From NCBI GenBank assembly GCA_949285425.1, contig CASEAJ010000029.1, forward strand, positions 1 to 38,254: a stretch of 38,254 bases of DNA. Direction: 5' to 3'. Below the pieces are notes generated by a model. It saw only the letters and a list, made by a program, of their open reading frames with translations, made no database searches and was not told the DNA's origin. Origin of the DNA: an uncultured Porphyromonadaceae bacterium. Lineage in GTDB: Bacteria > Bacteroidota > Bacteroidia > Bacteroidales > Paludibacteraceae. Every line of letters begins with the position of its first letter. The stretch's first letter is position 1. The translations under genes were made by a program, and so were the position numbers. Shown piece after piece: positions 26,388 through 34,436 of this stretch.

Positions 26388-29300
26388 TTAGTTGAAAGTG
26401 AGTTTGAGTCCTAAGCTGAATGTGCGCGACAATGGATAGGTTCCGAAGTCTACGCCCGGTGTCAGGTTGCTGGCTCCGTTATAATCTACGTCCGGGTTGT
26501 AGCCCAGGTATTTTGTTAGCATGAACAAGTTGTCGACCGATCCGTACACATTCAGACGGCTGATGTTCAAGGCATCGAACACTTTGTTTCCCGGTATGTC
26601 ATAACCCAGTGTGATATTCGTACAGCGGAAGAAGGAGGCATCTTCCACATAGTAGGTAGAAAACTTCGTGTTCAGGTTTTTGGCTTGTCGGTTGGCGCGG
26701 TAATAAAGTCCATTGCCCGGATTCTGCTCGTTACGGTAGCGGCTGTTGCCTACAGTCATGGTGTTTACACTTCCTTCCATGTTGCAGATATAGTATTTTG
26801 AAAAATTGATGACGTCCGCTCCGTATTGCCCATCGAAGGTTGCTGAAAGTGAGAGTCCTTTGTAGTTTACCGATGTGTGCAGACCGAATGTGAAATCGGG
26901 ATAGTTGTTACCAATGATGTCGCGGTCGTCTTCGGTGATTTTTCCATCACCGTTCACATCTTTCCATTTCACATCGCCTATAAACACTTCGTTGTAGTTG
27001 TTTACTGCGGGGCCTGTAAGTTCATAACCTTCTTCGCCTTGATGTTGCTTGTCTATGAGTATGTTTTCGTAATCTTCTCGGGTTATCAAACCAGATGATA
27101 CCATGCCATAATATGAACCGATGGGATGACCATTGCGGGTGATGTGTGTAATCTGGCTGCGTTGTGCCTTTTCTATGACTTCATCCTGAAGTCCCTCTAC
27201 ATGGTTGCGGTTCAAGGATATGTTGAATCCCATGTTCCACTTCCAGTTTTTGCCGCTTATGATGGCTCCGTCTGCCTGCAAGTCGAAACCTTGGTTGTAT
27301 ACCCGTCCATCTTCCATGTTAGTCCAGTAGCTGGTGCTTCCGGTAAAGGCGGTTGTGGTCATTTGGTATAGCAAATCGCGTGTTACACTATAGTAATAGT
27401 TACCACTTAAAGTAAGTCTGTTACGGAAAAATCCTAAGTCTATCCCTATATTGGTTTGTCGGGTTGTTTCCCACGACAGCTCCTGGTCGGTGAAACCGGC
27501 AGGATAGTAGGCGTTGGCTACTTCATTGCCAAAAATGTAATGTGTATTGGCAATGTTGGCAATGTGACGGTAGTTGCCTATGTTGTTATTGCCGCTTACA
27601 CCCCAGCTGGCGCGCAGTTTGGCCAACGAAACGATATCGGCTGCGGGGCTGAAAAATTCTTCGTTTGAAAGGGTCCATCCGCCCGATATCGACGGAAAAA
27701 CTCCCCATCGGCTGTTGCTTCCGAAACGCGAACAACCATCTGTACGCATGGAGAGGGAAACATTGTAGCGATTGTCGAATGAGTAAATGGCCCGTCCGAA
27801 ATAGGACATCAGTGACCATGCCGCCCGGTCGGTCGTTGCATCAGTGTCGCCCAGTTCGCCTCCGGCACCGCTTAGTTCGGGAATGCGGTCGCTGTCATAG
27901 TTTTTACCGTTTGCATCGATGTTGTCATATATCTTCGTCTGCATGGCATATCCGGCTATAGCGTTGATGGTGTGTTTGTCGGCAAATGTTTTGTTGTAGT
28001 CCAATGTGGCCTCAAGCAGCCATTCCGTGTTGAAGTCACGGTCATTTTGCGAACGTGCCAGATTTTCAAAGTCACCGGGGGCATAGTTCGTTGAGCCCAC
28101 TTCGCCGGCCGGCCGGTAATAGCGGAATATCTGGTCGTTCACCACGAAACCTCCGTGTATTTTTGCGTTCAGTCCGTCCATTACTTTGTAGCGCATTTCG
28201 GTGTTGAATTCGTTTCGGCTGCGTTTGTAGTATTGTTGGATATACTGTGCCAGGGCAAGTGGATTTTCAAAGGCGAATGTGCCATAAGCTTTGGAGTTGG
28301 CTTGACCTATTCCGACCGAATAAGAACCATCGTCTTCATATATTTTGTATTGTGGAAGTCCTCCGAGTGCGTTTAGTACCACTCCATCATTGAATGCCAA
28401 TCCGTCTGATTTTACAGTCCTTTCGTTTACATAGCGCATGGAGGTGTTTACAGCTATTGAGAATCTCTTGGTAATGTCCATGTCCATGTTGAGCCGTCCG
28501 TTGAGCCGTTTGTGATTACCCGGGGCGATGATACCGTCTTGATCCAGATATCCCAGGCTGAACATGTAGCGGAATCCTTCTTTTCCCCCGGTTACGTTGA
28601 AGTTATGGCGGGCCATGCCAGCCGGGTTGAACAATGCGTCTTGCCAGTCCGTGTCATATTCCGAGTTGAGCACATCGGGGCAGAGCAACATGTATTGGCT
28701 TGCTCCGTTGGCTATGCGGGTATCATTGTCATCGTTTGCATGTTCTTCCATTTGCCGAAGCATGTCATCAATGCTTCCGCTGATGATGCCATCCATGCGC
28801 AACTGATCGAAGTAATTGTTGTTTTGTCCGTCAATGTGCAGTTGGCGGAATTCGGCTGCATTCATCATTTCTATTTTTCTCAGTACGCTTTGGCGTGAAT
28901 ATTGGAATCCGTATTCTACTTTGGCTTTTCCGGCCGAGCCGCGTTTGGTTGTAATGAGCACGACTCCGCCGGCTGCCCTTGAACCGTATATGGCTGCTGA
29001 GGCGGCATCTTTCAGAAATTCAATGGAGGCTACGTCTTCAGGATTGATATAATTGTCGGATGCCGGAAATCCATCGATGACATATAGTGGCTCTGCTCCG
29101 CTATATACCGAGTTTACACCTCGAATGCGTATGGTGGTCGATGCCCCCGGTGCGCCTGAGGTTTGTTTTATTTGTACTCCCGGTGTGTGTCCGACAAGAG
29201 CTTGTTCAAGCGAACTACGGCTTAAACTCATTTCATCGGCACGTACGCTGGCTATGGCGCCTGTCAGGTCTCGTTTGCGTACGGTTCCGTAACCAATGAC

Positions 29301-29681
29301 AACCAATTCGTCCAGGGCTTTGGCCGATTCGTCCAGTATGATATGCAGATTTTTTTCATTTCCTGTTATGGAAATTTCTTTGCTTTCATATCCAATGTAT
29401 GAAATGACGATGGTTGAAGGAATGCCAGTCTCCAGTTGGAAATGTCCGTCGAAGTCGGTGACAGCACCATGGCTTCCTCCCTTTTCTTGGATGGTGGCTC
29501 CGATAATCGGTTCGCCGTTATTGTCGTTTACTGTTCCGTTTATATTTGCCGTTGGGATTTGTGCAAATGCTTGTGCCGTGATAATTGACAAGCCGATAAG
29601 TAGTGTGGTTCTTTTTTGTCTGCCGTCTGTCTTTTTGACAAATGTTGCCCGAAAGGCATCCATTAAAAATTTCAGTTTCAT
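26388..29681 (-). CDS. SusC/RagA-family TonB-dependent outer-membrane transporter
   Basis: The 1097-residue protein starts at Met 29681 (MKLKFLMDAFRATF); the longer start at 29780 lies in the promoter. A long basic leader and signal peptide end near AQAFAQ. A carboxypeptidase-regulatory-like domain follows (NGTVNDNNGEPIIGATIQEK), then the TonB box-like ELVVIGYGTVRKRDLTGAI, the plug (about residues 120-240; IRIRGVNSVYSGAEPLYVIDG), and a 22-strand barrel ending PLSRTFSLGLKLTFN. It imports large ligands with its SusD partner, powered by TonB. No sigma/anti-sigma pair or hybrid two-component sensor is in the window, so regulation is not visible. Confidence 0.96.
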   Translation of the reverse strand: MKLKFLMDAFRATFVKKTDGRQKRTTLLIGLSIITAQAFAQIPTANINGTVNDNNGEPIIGATIQEKGGSHGAVTDFDGHFQLETGIPSTIVISYIGYESKEISITGNEKNLHIILDESAKALDELVVIGYGTVRKRDLTGAIASVRADEMSLSRSSLEQALVGHTPGVQIKQTSGAPGASTTIRIRGVNSVYSGAEPLYVIDGFPASDNYINPEDVASIEFLKDAASAAIYGSRAAGGVVLITTKRGSAGKAKVEYGFQYSRQSVLRKIEMMNAAEFRQLHIDGQNNNYFDQLRMDGIISGSIDDMLRQMEEHANDDNDTRIANGASQYMLLCPDVLNSEYDTDWQDALFNPAGMARHNFNVTGGKEGFRYMFSLGYLDQDGIIAPGNHKRLNGRLNMDMDITKRFSIAVNTSMRYVNERTVKSDGLAFNDGVVLNALGGLPQYKIYEDDGSYSVGIGQANSKAYGTFAFENPLALAQYIQQYYKRSRNEFNTEMRYKVMDGLNAKIHGGFVVNDQIFRYYRPAGEVGSTNYAPGDFENLARSQNDRDFNTEWLLEATLDYNKTFADKHTINAIAGYAMQTKIYDNIDANGKNYDSDRIPELSGAGGELGDTDATTDRAAWSLMSYFGRAIYSFDNRYNVSLSMRTDGCSRFGSNSRWGVFPSISGGWTLSNEEFFSPAADIVSLAKLRASWGVSGNNNIGNYRHIANIANTHYIFGNEVANAYYPAGFTDQELSWETTRQTNIGIDLGFFRNRLTLSGNYYYSVTRDLLYQMTTTAFTGSTSYWTNMEDGRVYNQGFDLQADGAIISGKNWKWNMGFNISLNRNHVEGLQDEVIEKAQRSQITHITRNGHPIGSYYGMVSSGLITREDYENILIDKQHQGEEGYELTGPAVNNYNEVFIGDVKWKDVNGDGKITEDDRDIIGNNYPDFTFGLHTSVNYKGLSLSATFDGQYGADVINFSKYYICNMEGSVNTMTVGNSRYRNEQNPGNGLYYRANRQAKNLNTKFSTYYVEDASFFRCTNITLGYDIPGNKVFDALNISRLNVYGSVDNLFMLTKYLGYNPDVDYNGASNLTPGVDFGTYPLSRTFSLGLKLTFN

Positions 29682-29777
29682 CTTCTTTTTTGCTTGCTTT
29701 GTTTTTGTGTTGTTGGGCAGTTGTAGTGGTTTGCAGCTGCTTTTTCGCACTACAATCTGCTTTTTTTTTTCGCACTG

Positions 29778-29785
29778 CAAAAGTA
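29778..29785 (-). promoter_or_regulatory. -7 box for the SusC/SusD operon
   Basis: The minus strand reads TACTTTTG (TAnnTTTG) 97 bp before the chosen susC start, implying a leader of about 90 nt. No clear -33 element was seen. Confidence 0.5.
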
Positions 29786-29975
29786 TTTTTGTGCGGTTAA
29801 AAAAAAGTGATGAATCTGTTATGTTTTCTGTAAGGATTGGTTACGCTTTGGTTGCGGAGTCGTTGCGCTGGTGGCTCGTGAGCTCCCTTTTTTATACTTA
29901 CAGGTGCGTGGTCGGAGTAAGGGTCTTGTGCAGCCTACAGCACGATGTCTTCTTTTTATGCCGTCAAAGTTATCG

Positions 29976-30063
29976 TCCCACGTATGTGGGACACGTGTCC
30001 CATATATGTGATACACGTGTCCCACATACGTGGGACGTTCTTTTCACATAGGTGAAAAGATAA
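29976..30063. repeat. 22-bp periodic palindrome array C (4 units)
   Basis: Four 22-bp units start at 29976, 29998, 30020 and 30042. Their palindromic parts are TCCCACGTATGTGGGA, TCCCATATATGTGATA, TCCCACATACGTGGGA and TTTCACATAGGTGAAA, each followed by a 6-bp linker (ACACGTG overlaps the first two). The half-sites YCCAC and GTGGR are the same as in array A, with a different 4-bp centre. The array lies in the 568-bp gap 29682-30249 between the divergent susC and PHP genes. Elsewhere in that gap only the susC -7 box was identified. Confidence 0.9.
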
Positions 30064-30249
30064 CTTTAAAAGCATAAATACACGACAATTTGGGTGTGTT
30101 GTGCATGTGTTGAAAATGTATTGTCATAGCATTGGATGGTAGATTGAAACCATTTTGAAACAAAAATGATACAGATTCTTAATTGCTTTCTCCGTGTTTC
30201 TTTCGCAAACAATGATTTCCTTTGCCGGAAAATTAAAATGTATTGTGAT

Positions 30250-31341
30250 ATGAAAAATTTGTTTTTGAAAATGACTGTTTCTGCGCTCCTGCTTTGGCCC
30301 GATGTGGCCGGAGCCCAAGTGAGGCATGAAATTCATGTACCTGATCTTGCCGGATATCAGGTGTTGAAATGCGACTTCCACATGCATACCGTTTTTTCTG
30401 ATGGAACGGTGTGGCCTACGGTGCGTGTCGAAGAGGCTTATCGTGAGGGACTTGATGCTATCGCCTTGACCGAACATGTTGAAAACCGCCGGCATGCGGA
30501 AGATATTCAGGCACATCACGGACGCTCATGGGAAATCGCTCAAAAATCGGCTAAAGCCTACGACATTCTTCTGATTCGCGGAAGTGAAATTACGCGTTCC
30601 ATGGCTCCGGGACATTTCAATGCCATTTTTTTGGAAGACTGTAATCCGCTCGACCAGAAAGAATGGAAAGACTCGTTCAGTGAAGCCAAGAAGCAGGGGG
30701 CTTTTCTCTTCTGGAACCATCCGGGTTGGGCTCGTCAGCAACCCGACACGACTTTGTGGTGGGATGAGCACACCTTCATTTACGACAAAGGTTGGATGCA
30801 AGGTATAGAAGTGGCCAACAGTTCTTCTTACTTTCCTGAAGCACACCGCTGGTGTTTGGAAAAGAAACTTACCATGATGGGTAATTCGGATGTTCACCCG
30901 CCCATTGGCATGGTGATAGATTTTGCTAAAGGAGAACATAGAACTATGACTTTTGTCTTGGCAAAGGAAAGAACTTTGGATGGTATACGGGAAGCATTGG
31001 ACAACCGGCGCACCATTGTGTGGATAGATGATTTGCTGATAGGAGAAGAGACCTATTTGAAGGAATTGTTTGAAAAATCGGTGGAAGTGGTCAAGGTGAA
31101 CAGGAAAGATGACCGCTGTTCCATTGTCTTGCAGAATCATTCCGATTTGACTTTTCACCTGAAAAAGACGGAGCACGATAAAGGTATCGAGTATTTCCGC
31201 ACGTTTACGATTGAGCCGCAGTCCCGCCACACGATAGGTGTACGTTATTCAACCCGGCCTGTCGACGGACGGATTCATTTTGAGGTGACTAATTTGTTGG
31301 TGCAACCGGACAAAGGATTGGATTATGATTATTCGTTTTGA
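30250..31341 (+). CDS. Secreted PHP-domain phosphoesterase
   Basis: The 363-residue protein starts at Met 30250, the beginning of a signal peptide (MKNLFLKMTVSALLLWPDVA, cleavage near GAQ). The PHP domain follows directly: motif I CDFHMHTVFSDG, motif II GLDAIALTEHVE, the metal-site RGSEIT and GHFNAIF, then WNHPGWAR and GNSDVHPP. All expected metal ligands (His, Asp, Glu) are in place. A C-terminal beta-strand extension of about 90 residues follows. PHP enzymes hydrolyse phosphoesters such as histidinol phosphate or nucleic acid ends; a secreted form suggests scavenging. It diverges from the SusC/SusD locus, sharing the upstream region that contains array C, and is followed by a strong terminator. 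Confidence 0.87.
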   Translation: MKNLFLKMTVSALLLWPDVAGAQVRHEIHVPDLAGYQVLKCDFHMHTVFSDGTVWPTVRVEEAYREGLDAIALTEHVENRRHAEDIQAHHGRSWEIAQKSAKAYDILLIRGSEITRSMAPGHFNAIFLEDCNPLDQKEWKDSFSEAKKQGAFLFWNHPGWARQQPDTTLWWDEHTFIYDKGWMQGIEVANSSSYFPEAHRWCLEKKLTMMGNSDVHPPIGMVIDFAKGEHRTMTFVLAKERTLDGIREALDNRRTIVWIDDLLIGEETYLKELFEKSVEVVKVNRKDDRCSIVLQNHSDLTFHLKKTEHDKGIEYFRTFTIEPQSRHTIGVRYSTRPVDGRIHFEVTNLLVQPDKGLDYDYSF

Positions 31342-31364
31342 ATGACGTGTTTGAACTCCGTGTT

Positions 31365-31465
31365 AGGTGGGTTCTATCAATTGCTTTATGGGTGTTTTTG
31401 TTTTTCAGGCGAGCAGGTTTTGTTTTTATAAAATTGTTATGGCGGGGAATTTATAGAACCCACCT
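31365..31465. repeat. 18-bp inverted repeat flanking a 65-bp segment
   Basis: AGGTGGGTTCTATCAATT (31365-31382) is the inverse of 31448-31465 with one mismatch. The right copy reads ATAGAACCCACCT, preceded by GGCGGGGAATT. The 65-bp interior is T-rich with a near-promoter (TTTTG then TAAAATTG). The right arm is also found near 38159-38179 and, diverged, at 18235-18258. It lies after the PHP gene and overlaps the C-terminal codons of the small basic protein on minus. Confidence 0.75.
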
Positions 31466-31653
31466 GTATATAAAAACGAAGGCAGACCCCGTTGGCGGTC
31501 TGCCTTGTCTTTTTTGCGGTTGTACACTTTCTTGCTCACCACGGTGCGGTTGTGGTGTATCGGCTTGCCGTGTAACCTGATTTCTTCTTCACGGCTTGCT
31601 TTGCGTGCGGCTTTCATGGCCAGCAGCGCAATGGGCTGTTTCTTTTTCCTCAT
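31426..31653 (-). CDS. Small basic conserved-looking protein, 75 residues
   Basis: Starting at Met 31653 (MRKKKQPIALLAMKAARKAS), the product is strongly basic (many Lys/Arg) and soluble. It has a central stretch REEEIRLHGKPIHHNRTV and VVSKKVYNRKK. This K-K-V-Y-N-R-K-K pattern looks like that of small hypothetical proteins common in Bacteroidetes, possibly nucleic-acid binding; this is an impression, not a search result. The last 30 codons run through a terminator hairpin (31479-31506) and the right arm of an inverted repeat, so the C-terminus may be unconserved. It is 52 bp after the repeat lipoprotein gene and probably belongs to the tsaE operon. Confidence 0.55.
   Translation of the reverse strand: MRKKKQPIALLAMKAARKASREEEIRLHGKPIHHNRTVVSKKVYNRKKDKADRQRGLPSFLYTGGFYKFPAITIL
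31479..31516 (+). terminator. Strong terminator after the PHP gene
   Basis: AAGGCAGACC (31479-31488) pairs with GGTCTGCCTT (31497-31506), with an 8-nt loop and then GTCTTTTTTG. It ends plus-strand transcription, yet lies within the open frame of the small basic protein on the other strand, where its stem encodes Lys-Ala-Asp-Arg-Gln-Arg-Gly-Leu-Pro-Ser. Confidence 0.8.
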
Positions 31654-31705
31654 ATGCATATGTTTTTTGTGGTTTAGGGTCGAATGCGGACAAAGTCCGT
31701 TGGCA

Positions 31706-32032
31706 TTATTTGCCGTCATGTTTGCCGTTTTTGTTTCCGGTGGTGATGAATCCGTTGGCATAATGACCTGTGACCTGTTGGCACGTGTCCAGCACGAATC
31801 CGTTGCGGTAGTAGCCTTGAATGATTCCTGTGGTGTCGGTGATGAATCCGTTGGCATAGTGTCCGACAACCCTTTGCTGTTCATCGAGTACGAACCCGTT
31901 ACGATAGGTCATTAGACCTGTTTTGCAGGCGCTCAGACAGCCGATGACCGCCAGAGCGAGTAGAACTTCCTTCCGGCAGCGAAATGACGGTAAAACGCAG
32001 TTATGCACTCCCCGTAGCTTTTTTGTTTTCAT
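31706..32032 (-). CDS. Repeat lipoprotein with four 16-residue YxNGF units
   Basis: The 108-residue protein has a long basic leader and a lipobox ending GCLSAC (Cys36). The mature part is almost entirely four 16-residue repeats of the form Y-(R/A)-N-G-F-(V/I)-(L/T)-D-x(6)-G-(H/Y): [48 protein letters not shown] and YANGFITTG. Odd and even units resemble each other, so it grew by duplication of a 32-residue pair. The units resemble short WG- or MORN-like beta-hairpins, but no named family was recognised. Its ATG overlaps the tsaE stop (ATGA), indicating translational coupling to tsaE. Confidence 0.7.
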   Translation of the reverse strand: MKTKKLRGVHNCVLPSFRCRKEVLLALAVIGCLSACKTGLMTYRNGFVLDEQQRVVGHYANGFITDTTGIIQGYYRNGFVLDTCQQVTGHYANGFITTGNKNGKHDGK

Positions 32033-32448
32033 GCGTGTATGGTGATGGTTCGTTTACCTGTCTCGTTTTCTTCTATGTCCACTTGGACAATCCGGTCGGG
32101 TAGGAGAGGGGCTATGTTTTCGGCCCATTCAATGAAGCAGAGGCTGCCGCTGTACAGATATTCTTCGGCACCGAGGTCGAGAGCTTCCTGCACCTTGTTG
32201 ATGCGGTAACAGTCGAAGTGGTATATGAGCTGCCCGTCGGCGGCTTCGTATTCGTTGACAATGGAGAAGGTCGGACTGTTGACCGATTCCTTTACGCCGA
32301 GCTCTTCGCATATGGCGCGGATGAATGTCGTTTTGCCGGCTCCCATGTGACCGTTGAAGGCAAACACTTTCCGGTCGCCCATTTGTGCAATGAACTGCCG
32401 GGCTGTTTCGCGAATGCTGTCGAGTGAGTTTATTTCGAGCGTTGTCAT
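32029..32448 (-). CDS. tsaE: tRNA t6A biosynthesis ATPase
   Basis: The 139-residue cytoplasmic P-loop protein (start Met 32448, [17 protein letters not shown]) supports threonylcarbamoyl transfer to A37 of ANN-decoding tRNAs, together with TsaB and TsaD. Walker [10 protein letters not shown] is at 33-41, the switch-like [10 protein letters not shown] near 59-68, and [10 protein letters not shown] follows. Length is typical. A -7 box at 32476-32483 lies just before the start, excluding the longer ORF start at 32478. It heads a small operon with the repeat lipoprotein, by ATGA overlap, and probably the small basic protein. Confidence 0.93.
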   Translation of the reverse strand: MTTLEINSLDSIRETARQFIAQMGDRKVFAFNGHMGAGKTTFIRAICEELGVKESVNSPTFSIVNEYEAADGQLIYHFDCYRINKVQEALDLGAEEYLYSGSLCFIEWAENIAPLLPDRIVQVDIEENETGKRTITIHA

Positions 32449-32475
32449 TTTTTTATATCTTTTTCGGTTGTTGTG

Positions 32476-32483
32476 CAAAGTTA
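32476..32483 (-). promoter_or_regulatory. -7 box for tsaE
   Basis: The minus strand reads TAACTTTG (TAnnTTTG), 28 bp before the ATG at 32448. Confidence 0.5.
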
Positions 32484-32552
32484 CGTGATTTTGCTTGTTT
32501 TTCCTTGCAATATTTCCGTGTATTGGTACGTGCGATGGAAAATATGCGATTC

Positions 32553-34370
32553 TCAGACGCTCGAATCGGGGTGAAAATACCTGTAAATATTTGAAGCTCT
32601 GTGTTTTCCGATGGCTTTTTCAAGTTCTTCGAGAGAGGCTGATTTGACTCGTTTTACGCTTTTGAACTGTTTTATCAGTTCGGTTTTCGTGTGTTCGCCG
32701 ATTCCTTTGATCATATCCAGTTCCGAGGCTATCTGGCTTTTGCTCCGTTTGTCGCGGTGGAAGGTAATGGCGAACCGGTGTACTTCGTCCTGAATGTGGG
32801 CCAGCAGTTTGAACAGTTGTTCGGTCGGTTTCAGTCCTATTTCTTTCGGTGGAAATCCGAAAAGCAGTTCGCTGGTGTGGTGTTTGTCATCTTTGGCCAA
32901 TCCGGCAATGGCTATGTTAAGGTGCAGTTCATCTTCCACCACCTGACGCACCACTTCCATTTGTCCTTTGCCTCCATCGGTGACGATGAGGTCGGGTAGG
33001 GGAGAGGCTTCATCAATCATGCGGGTATATCGCCGGCGTACCACTTCTTTCATCGACGCATAGTCATCGGGTCCTTCCACTGTTTTGATGTTGTACTTCC
33101 GGTAGTCTTTTTTTGAAGGCTTTCCTTTTTTGAACACGACACAGGCGGCAACCGGGTCGCTTCCTGAAATGTTCGAGTTGTCGAACGCCTCGATGGTCAT
33201 GGGCAATTTTTCCAGATGGAGTTTTTCCTGTATCTCCTTCAGCAGCGAGATGGCCCGCTGGTCGGGGTTGAGTTTTTCGCTTTGCTTCAGTTTGTCGAGT
33301 TTGTATTGTTTTACGTTCTGCATGGCAAAGTCGAGCAGTTTTTTACGGTCGCCCCGGGTGGGTACGCTTATTTTCACTTCCTCTACCGGATATTCAACCG
33401 GAAATGGTACGATGATTTCGCGCGAGTTGCTTTTCAGTCGTTCGCGCAGTTCAAGTATGGCGAAGGCGAGAATGTCCTCTTTCCGCTCGTCCATTTGTTT
33501 TTTGTATTCGATGGTGTATCCTTGTACAATCGAACCCTTGGCAATGCGTATAATGCTTACATAAGCCGATTTCTCGTTTTCATCGTATCCGAAGGCATCG
33601 GTGTTGTCGATAATGGTGTTGGCTACGATGGATTTGGCCTTGAAGTTTTCTATCAGCTCGTATTTTTGTTTTATGACCTGCGCTTCTTCGAAACGGTATT
33701 CGGCGGCCAGCCGTTGCATTTCGTTGAACAGCATTTTGCTTATTTCGTTGGCATCTCCCTGTATAATCTGGCGTATGTGATCAATGTTTTTACGGTAGCT
33801 TTCCATGGATTCATGTCCTTCGCAAACACCGCTGCACCGATGAATGTGATATTGCAGGCACACCTTGTATTTGCCGGCTTCTATGCCTTCGGGTGTAAGG
33901 GGCAGCCGGCAGGTTCGTATGGGGTAGAGCTCGTGAATGATTTCGAGCAGCGAATTGATGGTGTAGGCCGAGCTGTAGGGACCGAAATATTGCGAACCGT
34001 TCTTTATAATATTTCTTGTTTTGAACACGCGTGGGAAAGCCTCTTTGCTGATGCAGATGCTTGGATACGACTTGCCGTCCTTCAGCATGACGTTGTAGCG
34101 CGGCTGGTATTGTTTGATTAGGTTGTTTTCAAGCAAGAGTGCATCCGCTTCGCTTTCCACAACCATGTAGCGCAGGTGATGGATGTTTTTCACCAGCACG
34201 TTTGTTTTGGGGCTTTCGTGTATTTTGTCAAAATAAGAGGAAACCCGTTTTTTCAGATTCTTTGCTTTGCCCACATAGATGATTTCATCATCGGAGTTGA
34301 AATACTGGTACACTCCGGGACTGTTGGGCAAGGCGTCTATTTCCTGTTTTAATCGGTCGCTACGTTTCAT
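32553..34370 (-). CDS. uvrC: UvrABC excinuclease subunit C
   Basis: The 605-residue protein makes the two incisions of nucleotide excision repair. It has an N-terminal GIY-YIG nuclease domain (SPGVYQYF...[18 protein letters not shown]), a cysteine cluster ([14 protein letters not shown]), a UVR motif binding UvrB ([20 protein letters not shown], about 212-232), the RNase H-like 3'-type nuclease domain ([31 protein letters not shown]) and a C-terminal HhH pair. The start at 34370 ([10 protein letters not shown]) was chosen because the longer ORF start at 34394 runs into a parS-like palindrome. It follows mnmG on the same strand after 66 bp. Confidence 0.95.
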   Translation of the reverse strand: MKRSDRLKQEIDALPNSPGVYQYFNSDDEIIYVGKAKNLKKRVSSYFDKIHESPKTNVLVKNIHHLRYMVVESEADALLLENNLIKQYQPRYNVMLKDGKSYPSICISKEAFPRVFKTRNIIKNGSQYFGPYSSAYTINSLLEIIHELYPIRTCRLPLTPEGIEAGKYKVCLQYHIHRCSGVCEGHESMESYRKNIDHIRQIIQGDANEISKMLFNEMQRLAAEYRFEEAQVIKQKYELIENFKAKSIVANTIIDNTDAFGYDENEKSAYVSIIRIAKGSIVQGYTIEYKKQMDERKEDILAFAILELRERLKSNSREIIVPFPVEYPVEEVKISVPTRGDRKKLLDFAMQNVKQYKLDKLKQSEKLNPDQRAISLLKEIQEKLHLEKLPMTIEAFDNSNISGSDPVAACVVFKKGKPSKKDYRKYNIKTVEGPDDYASMKEVVRRRYTRMIDEASPLPDLIVTDGGKGQMEVVRQVVEDELHLNIAIAGLAKDDKHHTSELLFGFPPKEIGLKPTEQLFKLLAHIQDEVHRFAITFHRDKRSKSQIASELDMIKGIGEHTKTELIKQFKSVKRVKSASLEELEKAIGKHRASNIYRYFHPDSSV

Positions 34371-34386
34371 TTCAGAAAAAAACTTC

Positions 34387-34402
34387 TGTTCCACGTGGAA
34401 CG
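34387..34402. promoter_or_regulatory. parS-like ParB-binding site 1
   Basis: TGTTCCACGTGGAACG carries the perfect 14-bp palindrome GTTCCACGTGGAAC (34388-34401), a well-known parS core recognised by ParB/Spo0J-type proteins. It lies between mnmG and uvrC. Confidence 0.75.
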
Positions 34403-34420
34403 GGTGTTTGTTGTTTTGTT

Positions 34421-34436
34421 TGTTCCACGTGGAACT
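34421..34436. promoter_or_regulatory. parS-like ParB-binding site 2
   Basis: TGTTCCACGTGGAACT contains the same perfect core GTTCCACGTGGAAC (34422-34435), 34 bp centre to centre from site 1. It abuts the mnmG stop codon (34437-34439). Confidence 0.75.

Noticed and set aside
29682..30249. Sigma/anti-sigma or hybrid sensor control of the SusC/SusD locus
   Set aside because: No such gene is present in the window, and the susC N-terminus lacks an evident extra signalling domain.
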